Shown here piece after piece: positions 9,930 to 17,536 of a DNA stretch of 46,201 nt. The notes under the pieces are model-generated. The model made no database searches, was not told the origin of the DNA, and was given only the letters and a program-made list of their open reading frames with translations. A program made the position numbers and the translations under genes. Where the stretch lies: contig CAZBEY010000010.1 in NCBI GenBank assembly GCA_964491015.1, forward strand, positions 1 to 46,201. The letters run 5' to 3'. Within the stretch, counting starts at the first letter, position 1, and each line of letters opens with the position of its first letter. This DNA is from JADFRD01 sp964491015. GTDB taxonomy: Bacteria; Fidelibacterota; Marinisomatia; Marinisomatales; TCS55.

Positions 9930-9981
9930 GTTTTGCTAAAGTTGGCAAAACCTTTCAAAGGTTTGAACTCTTTGAAAGGTT
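9930..9981. repeat. Cluster of overlapping inverted repeats between the GH18 and NamZ genes
   Basis: Three perfect inverted repeats overlap. GTTTTGC (9930-9936) pairs with GCAAAAC (9945-9951). AAACCTTT (9948-9955) pairs with AAAGGTTT (9957-9964) around one base. AACCTTTCAAAG (9949-9960) pairs with CTTTGAAAGGTT (9970-9981). The last two exclude each other, and the first overlaps both. It resembles an intergenic REP-like element or an alternately folding leader just upstream of the GTG start at 10002. Function is not known. Confidence 0.55.
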
Positions 9982-10001
9982 AATAAAAGGATAACCATCA
10001 A

Positions 10002-11288
10002 GTGAGACAAATTTTGATATTTTTCTTGGTGTTGTTTTCACCAATGCAGGCTCAAGGTGAGCATCCCTCCATCCACCAACAGCAATCAGAATTTTTTAAG
10101 AATAAAGATGCACCTCCAGTTGCATTGATACATGTACTGACTGGCTTAGACGTTTTAATGGACGAACAAATAGATTTAATTAAAGGGAAAAATATTGGTT
10201 TAATCACCAACCATACCGGGGTAAACAGAAATGGAATTCCTAATTATGAATTATTGATTAGACTGGTAGATGTTAATCTGAAAACAATTTTTGCTCCTGA
10301 ACATGGATTTTACGGAAATGTATCTGCTGGTATAAAAATATTAAATCAATCAAAGGAAAATTTTCCTACCATATACAGTTTATATGGAGATACTCGAAAA
10401 CCAACGAAGGAAATGTTGGAGGGACTGGATATAATCATTTATGATATGCAAGATGTTGGCGCTCGTTTTTATACATATATTTCCACATTAGGACTGGTAA
10501 TGGAGGCGGCGGCGAAAGAGAATATTCCGGTGATGGTTCTGGATAGGCCCAATCCTTTGGGAGGAACTAAGGTCGCCGGGCCTGTATTAGACTTGGCTCA
10601 CAAATCATTTGTCGGGATGTATCCCATTCCCAACCGATATGGATTAACAGTGGGAGAAATTGCAAAAATGATTGGGGAAGAAAAATGGATATCCCCCATT
10701 CCTGAATTATCAGTTATAAAAATGAAAGGATGGAAAAGAAACATTTATCATCATGAAACCGATTTGCCTTGGACGCCACCATCTCCCAATATCCCCGATG
10801 TGGAAACAGCAGTTATTTATTCCGGGATGTGTATGGTGGAAGGAACCAACGTGAGTGAAGGAAGGGGAACCAATCATCCATTTAAGTGGGTTGGTGCCCC
10901 GTGGATTGATGGAAAGAAACTTTCCCAGGCATTGATCAAAACCCATTTGGCCGGCGTCACATTTAGACCCATATCCTTTACCCCTGTTTCCATGCCGGGA
11001 AAATCGCTCTATCCGAAATACGAGGAGGAACGCTGTGGAGGAATAGAGGTTAACATCCTAAATTATCGACAGTTCGAACCGATATTAACTGCTATTCAGG
11101 TCCTATCCACCATTTATAAACTTTATCCTGAGCAATTTGAGTTGAAATCTTCTCTTCCACGATTATGGGGAAACCAGGATTTAAATCAAATGATGCCAAA
11201 TGGATTGGATCCAAAAGAATTATTGAAATCATACGAACATTCCATTCAGGAATTCAAAAAACTGTCAGCACATTATTATCTCTATTGA
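10002..11288 (+). CDS. namZ: Exo-beta-N-acetylmuramidase NamZ (GH171, DUF1343), secreted
   Basis: 428 residues covering the whole DUF1343/GH171 family. Start is GTG at 10002; a weak AAAGG lies 11 bases upstream. A signal peptide (MRQILIFFLVLFSPMQAQG) is followed by HPSIHQQQSEFF, almost the same as after the signal of the upstream GH18 protein. Family motifs: GLITNHTGVNRNG (66-78), APEHGFYG (98-105), DMQDVGARFYTY (148-159), LDRPNPLGG (180-188), PSPNIPD and EGTNVSEGRGTNHPF. NamZ enzymes release MurNAc from the non-reducing end of peptidoglycan fragments; the reference enzyme is YbbC of Bacillus subtilis. The mature protein should be periplasmic or exported; no C-terminal sorting tail is present. 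A second, more distant copy is at 36595-37878. Confidence 0.85.
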   Translation: MRQILIFFLVLFSPMQAQGEHPSIHQQQSEFFKNKDAPPVALIHVLTGLDVLMDEQIDLIKGKNIGLITNHTGVNRNGIPNYELLIRLVDVNLKTIFAPEHGFYGNVSAGIKILNQSKENFPTIYSLYGDTRKPTKEMLEGLDIIIYDMQDVGARFYTYISTLGLVMEAAAKENIPVMVLDRPNPLGGTKVAGPVLDLAHKSFVGMYPIPNRYGLTVGEIAKMIGEEKWISPIPELSVIKMKGWKRNIYHHETDLPWTPPSPNIPDVETAVIYSGMCMVEGTNVSEGRGTNHPFKWVGAPWIDGKKLSQALIKTHLAGVTFRPISFTPVSMPGKSLYPKYEEERCGGIEVNILNYRQFEPILTAIQVLSTIYKLYPEQFELKSSLPRLWGNQDLNQMMPNGLDPKELLKSYEHSIQEFKKLSAHYYLY

Positions 11289-11306
11289 ATAAAATAAATC
11301 AATAAG

Positions 11307-12698
11307 ATGAGTGATTATAAAGCTGATTTAGGGCTAAAAGAATCGGTTGCCATCGTCATCAGCCGAATTATCGGGTCAGGCATTTTCAGGACGCCAGCAC
11401 CCATCATGGCTTTGGTGGGTTGCACCTCTTTATTCGGTCTTGTTTGGGTAATCGGAGGGATTATTACCATATTTGGTGCAGTCATTTATGCGGAACTGAC
11501 GGCCATGCTTCCAAAATCCGGTGGTCCCTATGTTTTTCTGAAGGAAGCCTACGGTCCGTACATTGCATTTATTAGAGGTTGGGCCATGTTTTTTGTTTCT
11601 GAAACAGCGTCTATTGTGGCTGTGGCATTGGTATTTACTGAATATTTAAACGCCATCAATGAGATTCTGATCGGCACACCCTTTGATCTGTCAGTGACAT
11701 TCATCATTTCTTTGGTGACGATATGGCTTTTAACCGGCATAAACCTTTTTGGCGTCAGTATAAGTGGAAAATTTCAGGTCTTTTTCAGTACAATAAAAAT
11801 TGGGGCGATCGGTGCAATTATCGGTATAACACTTACTTCTTTTTCTACAGGGAATGTTCAGAATTTTGTTAATCCATTATGGCCGGAGACTTTTGGTTGG
11901 CCCACCGTCCTTGCTATCGGAGCAGCACTGCGTTATTCATTCTTTGCCTTCAGCGGGTGGGAAGGTGCTACTTATATGGCGGAAGAAGTCAAAAATCCCC
12001 AAAAAACATTGCCCTTATCTCTTTTCCTGGGAATTGGGGGCGTAATGCTTCTCTATCTCGGAGCCAATATTGGTTATCTTTACCAGTTAGACGTCAATGC
12101 CATTATCGAAAATAAATGGGTGGCTTCCGCTGCCATGAAAGTTGTATTGGGGGCAACGGGTGGTATCCTCATTTCAGTAGCGGTGGCTGTCAATGCGTTC
12201 GGCAATATCAGTACTCAAATTTTATGTAAAAGCAGAACCTGGCACGCCATGGCAAGGGACGGTCTTTTTTTTAATAAATTTAAAGATCTCCATCCTGTAT
12301 TCAAAACACCCAACAATGCTTTAATTGGTCAGGGAATTTGGGCAACCGTATTGCTTACATTTGCCGTTGTGTCCACCTATTTAACGTCAGGATCGGGTGG
12401 AACCAATGCCTATGAAATGATTATTGATTTTTTCTCGGCCACCAGTACCATTTTTAATTTACTGACCTTTGGAGCCATTTACATTCTGCGGAAAAAATGG
12501 CCTGAAAAAAATCGCCCTTATAAAGCACTTTTTTACCCCTGGAGTATGATCATAGTACTGTTTCTTTATTCTGCATTTTTTATCATTACACTGGTCACTG
12601 CTTTTATTCCATCTTTGATCGGTATTCTGCTGACAGGTAGCGGTACTTTCTATTATTTATGGAAAGTAAAGCAAAACCCTCCGGTGGTAATCAAATGA
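11307..12698 (+). CDS. APC-superfamily amino-acid permease
   Basis: 463 residues with about 12 hydrophobic segments. The N-terminal segment holds the APC signature SRIIGSGIFRTPAPIM with the unwound GSGIF of helix 1, and SGGPYVFLKEAYGP follows helix 2. FFAFSGWEGATYMAEEVKNPQKTLP is the conserved helix 6 to loop region of LAT/SteT-like exchangers. It would import amino acids, or exchange them, across the inner membrane. It starts 18 bases after namZ and its TGA overlaps the ATG of the M14 peptidase gene (ATGA), so transport and peptide hydrolysis are translationally linked. The substrate cannot be told from sequence. An importer for peptide-stem amino acids released from cell walls would fit the neighbours. 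Confidence 0.85.
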   Translation: MSDYKADLGLKESVAIVISRIIGSGIFRTPAPIMALVGCTSLFGLVWVIGGIITIFGAVIYAELTAMLPKSGGPYVFLKEAYGPYIAFIRGWAMFFVSETASIVAVALVFTEYLNAINEILIGTPFDLSVTFIISLVTIWLLTGINLFGVSISGKFQVFFSTIKIGAIGAIIGITLTSFSTGNVQNFVNPLWPETFGWPTVLAIGAALRYSFFAFSGWEGATYMAEEVKNPQKTLPLSLFLGIGGVMLLYLGANIGYLYQLDVNAIIENKWVASAAMKVVLGATGGILISVAVAVNAFGNISTQILCKSRTWHAMARDGLFFNKFKDLHPVFKTPNNALIGQGIWATVLLTFAVVSTYLTSGSGGTNAYEMIIDFFSATSTIFNLLTFGAIYILRKKWPEKNRPYKALFYPWSMIIVLFLYSAFFIITLVTAFIPSLIGILLTGSGTFYYLWKVKQNPPVVIK

Positions 12699-13912
12699 AA
12701 ACGATGGTTCTCTTAATATTTTCTTTTCTGGCCGGAGAAATAACACGGGGGCTGGGAGAAAATACAAAGTGTGGTGTTGCCCCGGATCATGAAGCGGTCC
12801 TGCGCATCAATAATCAAAATGGGGGATATGGTTATGACAGCCTGTTGGTCGACCTCGAACGTTGGGGAGAAAGTCCCTATGTTACCATTGATTCCCTAGG
12901 CGCCTCCGTACAAAACAGAGCCCTGTGGGAGTTAACCATATCAGACAATCCCCTGGAAACATCATCGTTAAAACGTATCTATATTCATTCCAGAACTCAC
13001 CCAGGGGAAGAAGAATCATTCTGGGTTACAAATGAAATAATCAATCTATTAATTTCTGATACTCCTTTGGGTGAATTTGTACGCGCCAATTGTGTTTTTC
13101 ATATTATACCCATGTATAACCCCGATGGAGTCGAATTGGGATATCCCCGTGAAAATGCCAATGGGGTCGATATTGAAAGTGGCTGGGATGATCCGGTGCC
13201 GGAACCGGAAGTTGTTATTTTGAAAAACCGGTTTATTGAGTTAATGTCCTTGGAAAATCCTATTGAAGTCGCACTGAATATGCACGCCGCCTATTCATGT
13301 GTCCGTTATTTTGTGTATCACGCCCCGCAGGGAACATCTTACCAGTACTCATTGCTGGAAAAACAGTTTATTTACGACGTTCGTTCTTATTTTCCGGGAG
13401 GCATTGAGCCCTGGGATTATTTTGTCAGTTGGACGACGGGTACGCCTGACCAATATCCCGAAAGCTGGTGGTGGATCCATCATGGAGAAAATGTCATGGC
13501 CCTGACCTATGAAGATATGAATTGCAGTCAGGCCGGATCCTACGATCTGACCGCCAATGCGATTGTTAACGGGATAGGTGACTTTCTCGGATTAAATTAT
13601 GTTGACATTTCCAATGAAAATGATCCCCAACCATCCGCATTTAAGATATCACCCAATTATCCGAATCCTTTTAATCCGGCCACTACTTTTCACTATGATC
13701 TGCCGGAAGATGGGTACATTCAATTAGATATTTATGATTTGGGAGGTCGTTTGATCAAAACACTGATCGAGAGAGAGGAGTCTGAAGGAAGACATTCGGC
13801 TCAATGGAATGGAACCAATAACAATGGAGAAATTGTTTCTGCCGGTATTTATGTCTATTCTGTCTCATACAGAAATCATAGTGTGTTCGGAAAAATGATT
13901 TTGATAAAATAA
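12695..13912 (+). CDS. Secreted M14-family zinc carboxypeptidase with type IX-like sorting tail
   Basis: 405 residues from the ATG at 12695, which overlaps the permease stop and opens a signal peptide (MKTMVLLIFSFLAG); an ATG at 12659 would run inside the permease gene. M14 zinc site: H102 and E105 in SRTHPGEEESF, with H197 in LNMHAAY. Substrate-site elements are NPDG (142-145) and R152, and the likely catalytic Glu is E273 in LTYEDMN. After the catalytic domain comes a linker and then NYPNPFNPAT (321-330), opening an ~85-residue sorting domain that ends GIYVYSVSYR. M14 enzymes remove C-terminal amino acids; a subset (MpaA-like) cuts gamma-D-Glu-mDAP in muropeptides. The sequence does not tell which applies here. 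Confidence 0.85.
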   Translation: MKTMVLLIFSFLAGEITRGLGENTKCGVAPDHEAVLRINNQNGGYGYDSLLVDLERWGESPYVTIDSLGASVQNRALWELTISDNPLETSSLKRIYIHSRTHPGEEESFWVTNEIINLLISDTPLGEFVRANCVFHIIPMYNPDGVELGYPRENANGVDIESGWDDPVPEPEVVILKNRFIELMSLENPIEVALNMHAAYSCVRYFVYHAPQGTSYQYSLLEKQFIYDVRSYFPGGIEPWDYFVSWTTGTPDQYPESWWWIHHGENVMALTYEDMNCSQAGSYDLTANAIVNGIGDFLGLNYVDISNENDPQPSAFKISPNYPNPFNPATTFHYDLPEDGYIQLDIYDLGGRLIKTLIEREESEGRHSAQWNGTNNNGEIVSAGIYVYSVSYRNHSVFGKMILIK

Positions 13913-13986
13913 TTATCCATGGAGATTTTTCAGTATTCTGAACCAGATTATTTCGTTTTAATTTCTCAAGTGAATTTGGATAAATA

Positions 13987-14955
13987 ATGGAATATTTAAA
14001 ATCGGGTAAAAGAGTCATTCGTAAAGAAATCCAAGCCCTCGTGGAATTGGAAGAATCTTTGAGCAAAGAGTTCAACCTTGCTGCCGATACCATCGCCAAT
14101 ACCACCGGCAAAGTGATTTTTTTAGGTCTGGGAAAATCAGGCCACGTTGCAAGAAAATGTGCCGCTACTTTTTCCAGCTTGGGAATTCCGGCATTTTTCA
14201 TGCACGCATGCGATGCGGGCCATGGAGATTTAGGCATGGTAACAAAAAATGATGTTTGTGTGCTCATTTCCTATAGTGGTAAAAGCAAAGAATTAGTTGA
14301 GATTATTCTACCAATTGAACACATTGGTGCAACGACCATCTCTATTACCGGAAATCCTGACTCACCCGTTGCAAAAATGTGCAATATCCATTTAGATATT
14401 AGCGTCAGATCTGAAGCCGATCCATTGGGATTAGCTCCAACGTCCAGTTCTACGGCAACCCTCGTGCTGGGAGATGCTTTGGCCATTTCCATCATGGAGA
14501 AAAAAGGATTTAAAGTTGAAGATTTTGCTATACGCCATCCGGGAGGGAATTTGGGGAAAAAATTATTATTAACACTGGATCGTATAATTCAGAAGGATAA
14601 AAAGATTCCATTAGTTCATAAAAATAAAAGTATTCAGGAGTCATTGCTTATCATGTCAGAAAAAGGATTTGGAATGACGGGTGTGGTCAATGACAAAGAT
14701 GAGTTAATCGGGATTATTACAGATGGTGACGTTCGACGGGGTATAGAACGGGGTGGACGTAAAATTTTCAATAAAACAGCTGAATTTTTAATGAGTAAAT
14801 CTCCCAAAAAAGTTCCGTCAAATACATTGGCCATTAAAGCGTTGGAAATGATGGAAGAACATAGCATTACATCACTTTTTGTAACGGAAGAAAACAATCA
14901 AAATAAATTATTTGCTGTTGTGCACATACATGATATTTTAAAAATTGGACTTTAG
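13987..14955 (+). CDS. kdsD: D-arabinose 5-phosphate isomerase (SIS plus two CBS domains)
   Basis: 322 residues, the normal length for KdsD/GutQ. SIS domain about 40-175 with GLGKSGHVARK, HGDLGMV and LGLAPTSSSTATLVLGDALA; then HPGGNLGKKLL and two CBS domains (about 205-262 and 270-322). Aligning by spacing, the four residues described as catalytic in the E. coli enzyme are kept: K50, E102, E143 and H184. It interconverts ribulose 5-phosphate and arabinose 5-phosphate, the first step to Kdo of lipopolysaccharide, in the cytoplasm. Small departures from the usual sequence are HACDAGHGD (usually HPxEAxHGD) and SGKSKE (usually SGESxE). MurQ was considered because it is also an SIS protein, but it lacks CBS domains. 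The gene follows the M14 gene by 74 bases with no SD sequence. Confidence 0.92.
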   Translation: MEYLKSGKRVIRKEIQALVELEESLSKEFNLAADTIANTTGKVIFLGLGKSGHVARKCAATFSSLGIPAFFMHACDAGHGDLGMVTKNDVCVLISYSGKSKELVEIILPIEHIGATTISITGNPDSPVAKMCNIHLDISVRSEADPLGLAPTSSSTATLVLGDALAISIMEKKGFKVEDFAIRHPGGNLGKKLLLTLDRIIQKDKKIPLVHKNKSIQESLLIMSEKGFGMTGVVNDKDELIGIITDGDVRRGIERGGRKIFNKTAEFLMSKSPKKVPSNTLAIKALEMMEEHSITSLFVTEENNQNKLFAVVHIHDILKIGL

Positions 14956-15061
14956 TTTATAACTGTATCTTTCAATTTCACCTCAAGTAATTCATCCCAA
15001 TAATCTTAACGCCTATGGCTCAATACAAATTTACTATGATATTAAAATGATTTTTTTCGAC

Positions 15062-15066
15062 GGAGG
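15062..15066 (+). promoter_or_regulatory. GGAGG directly abutting the first ATG of the DUF5916 gene
   Basis: A strong Shine-Dalgarno core lies with zero spacing to the ATG at 15067 and 18 bases before the next in-frame ATG at 15085. Neither distance is ideal, so the site does not settle the start. The signal peptide reads better from 15085. Confidence 0.4.
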
Positions 15067-17520
15067 ATGAATAAAACATTAACGATGAAAATATGGTTTA
15101 TAACCATTATCCTTTTTTATACGGGTATGATCTTTGCCAAAGAAGATCACACTTATCAAATTGACCCCGTACAGATTCCACCCATTATTGATGGCGTTTT
15201 AAATGATGCTACCTGGGGTTCGTGCCAGATAGCAAATGATTTTACCCAGATTTCGCCTTATCCCGGTCAACCCATGACTGAAAAGTGTGAAATTATGGTT
15301 ACTTATGATGATGAAGCGATATATATTGGTGCTAAACTATATGATTCGAACCCCGATAGTATTGAACGACAGGTTGTTGGTCGTGATGGTATCGGAAATT
15401 CTGATTATTTTTCAGTATTTTTCGATACTTATTATAACCAGCTGGAAGGATACCAATTTCTAGTCACTGCCTCCGGGACACAACGGGATGTCAGGATTTC
15501 TCAAAATGGTGGATATAATGCATCTTGGGATGCTATTTGGGAATCGGAAATATCTGAGTTTGATCAGGGTTGGATCATCGAAATGTCCATTCCATTTTCG
15601 GCCATTCGATTCCCAAAAGGAAATCATTCTGTCTGGGGAATGAACATATATCGTTCCATTCGCCGAAAGGCGGAAACGGGGAGCTGGAATCCGGTGAATC
15701 CTGAAATATCAGGTGAATTAACTCAAATGGGAACATTGGTAGGACTTCCATCACTTAAGGCAGATAGACAAATCATTCTGACCCCTTATCTTTCCTCTGC
15801 TTTAGAATATAACCCGTCAATTAACCAGGCCAGTCGTCGTTATGCCCAGGCCTATCGTGGAGGAATGGATTTAAAGGTTGCGTTGAATGAAAGTTTTATC
15901 ATGGATATGACACTCATTCCCGACTTTGGAGAAGTCCAGTCAGATAATACGGTGTTAAATCTAAGTTTCAGTGAAGTACGTTATGGTGAAAATCGACCTT
16001 TTTTCAACGAAGGTATGGAGCTTTTTTCCAGCGGTTTATTTTATTCCAGGCGCATTGGTGGAAAACCATCAAAATATGGAGAAGCTTACGATCAATTAAG
16101 ACTTGGAGAAACAGTGATTGAAAATCCATCTGAAGCAATGCTCGTAAATGCAACCAAAATTACAGGTCGTAACCGTCATAACCTGGGAATTGGAGTTTTT
16201 AATGCTATTACAGCAGAAACTTATGCTGTTATTCAAGATACAAATGGAGTTCAAAGAAAATTTCTGACCGAACCATTCGTAAACTATGATGTATTTGCGC
16301 TTGACCAGTCACTAAAAAATAATTCGTCCATTTCTTTTATTAATGCAAATACCCATCGTGCCAATTCAAAATTTCGTCAGGCCAATGCCTCCGAATTGAA
16401 TTTTAAATTTTACGATCATACTAATACTTATTTTTTAAATGGAAACGTTAAGAAAACATTTACAGACGAAAATCAATCTATAACAGCAGGTAATTATAAT
16501 TCCTTTGAATTGGGCAAGCAGAGCGGTGTTTTCCAATACGCCGTCGGACAGTACCAGGAAGGAAATCATTACCAGCCGAATGATTTAGGATATATAGGAG
16601 CTAATAATGAATCAACCATCCATGGACATATCTCCTATCATCTTTTCCAGCCAAGGGGAGTATTACTCAATGGTTCCTTACGCCTTTGGGGACGGTACAA
16701 GCAATTATATAAACCGAGAGTATTTTCGGATTGGAAATACAGTATCAGTGCAACCGGAACTTTTAAAAATTATTTATTCGGCTCTATTTCTTTCGAACGC
16801 CAACCAAATGATGCAGATAATTATGAAGAACCACGCCGGGATAATAGGGACCGAAAAGTGGTTGCTCCATCTTACAATAATTTATCGGTTCATTTCAGCA
16901 CTGACAGCAGAAAAAAATTAGGACTTTCTAGTGGAGCATACTTATTGAATAGAAAGGAATTTAATGAAACAGGTGCTCTGACATGGATTTCATCATGGTT
17001 CCGTTTATCAGACCAATCCTCATTTGGTTATTCCATAATGATCGATAAAAAGAAAAATAACTATGGTTGGGTTACTTCAAAAAGTGATTCAATCATTTTT
17101 GGAAAAAGAAATATACAAACCATTGAAAATAATTTTTCATTTGGGTATATGATATCCAAAAATTTATCTCTCGGATTTCGAATCCGTCATTATTGGACGA
17201 AAGGTTCCTATCCCCAATATTATCTGTTGGCTGAAGATGGCCGTCTGGACGAACTGGACTGGAATGGCACTTCTGATTTTAATTATAATGCATTTAATTT
17301 GGATTTCAATTTTTCCTGGCGATTCCTGACCCTGAGTGAATTGAATATATCTGTAAAAGATGCTTTTCGTGAAAATTCTGCAACTGATCAGGGACAATAT
17401 TTACAAAACCTTCAGCATATACTTGGTCAACCACAGGTCCAGACTGTTTCATTGAAATTATTATATTATTTTGATACTGCTTCACTAATTAAGCCCCAAA
17501 AACCCAATAGCCGCCGATAA
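15067..17520 (+). CDS. CBM9-like plus DUF5916 outer-membrane protein
   Basis: 817 residues (811 if it starts at ATG 15085, which gives the cleaner signal peptide MKIWFITIILFYTGMIFA). The N-terminal third carries the carbohydrate-binding family 9-like pattern: IPPIIDGVLNDATW, then YDDEAIYIGAKLYD and YFSVFFDTYYNQLEGYQF. The rest matches the DUF5916 barrel pattern: MDMTLIPDFGEVQSDN, EVRYGENRPFFNEGMELF, GLFYSRRIGG, and many alternating aromatic strands to the end. Such proteins occur widely in Bacteroidota and relatives near hydrolases, and their biochemical role is not settled; glycan binding at the outer membrane is the usual guess. It is followed 16 bases later by the GH57-like gene and is probably co-transcribed with it. 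Confidence 0.8.
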   Translation: MNKTLTMKIWFITIILFYTGMIFAKEDHTYQIDPVQIPPIIDGVLNDATWGSCQIANDFTQISPYPGQPMTEKCEIMVTYDDEAIYIGAKLYDSNPDSIERQVVGRDGIGNSDYFSVFFDTYYNQLEGYQFLVTASGTQRDVRISQNGGYNASWDAIWESEISEFDQGWIIEMSIPFSAIRFPKGNHSVWGMNIYRSIRRKAETGSWNPVNPEISGELTQMGTLVGLPSLKADRQIILTPYLSSALEYNPSINQASRRYAQAYRGGMDLKVALNESFIMDMTLIPDFGEVQSDNTVLNLSFSEVRYGENRPFFNEGMELFSSGLFYSRRIGGKPSKYGEAYDQLRLGETVIENPSEAMLVNATKITGRNRHNLGIGVFNAITAETYAVIQDTNGVQRKFLTEPFVNYDVFALDQSLKNNSSISFINANTHRANSKFRQANASELNFKFYDHTNTYFLNGNVKKTFTDENQSITAGNYNSFELGKQSGVFQYAVGQYQEGNHYQPNDLGYIGANNESTIHGHISYHLFQPRGVLLNGSLRLWGRYKQLYKPRVFSDWKYSISATGTFKNYLFGSISFERQPNDADNYEEPRRDNRDRKVVAPSYNNLSVHFSTDSRKKLGLSSGAYLLNRKEFNETGALTWISSWFRLSDQSSFGYSIMIDKKKNNYGWVTSKSDSIIFGKRNIQTIENNFSFGYMISKNLSLGFRIRHYWTKGSYPQYYLLAEDGRLDELDWNGTSDFNYNAFNLDFNFSWRFLTLSELNISVKDAFRENSATDQGQYLQNLQHILGQPQVQTVSLKLLYYFDTASLIKPQKPNSRR

Positions 17521-17536
17521 ATGCGGATATAATAAA

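Noticed and set aside
13929..13942. TTCAG/CTGAA mini-hairpin after the M14 gene
   Set aside because: Only five base pairs and no T-run directly after; expected by chance.
13755..14267. 170-codon minus-strand open frame over the M14 and kdsD genes
   Set aside because: Overlaps two well-supported genes and has no domain or start signal of its own.
13987..14955. MurNAc-6-phosphate etherase (MurQ) as an alternative call for the SIS protein
   Set aside because: Two CBS domains and the K/E/E/H set of arabinose-5-phosphate isomerase are present; MurQ has neither.
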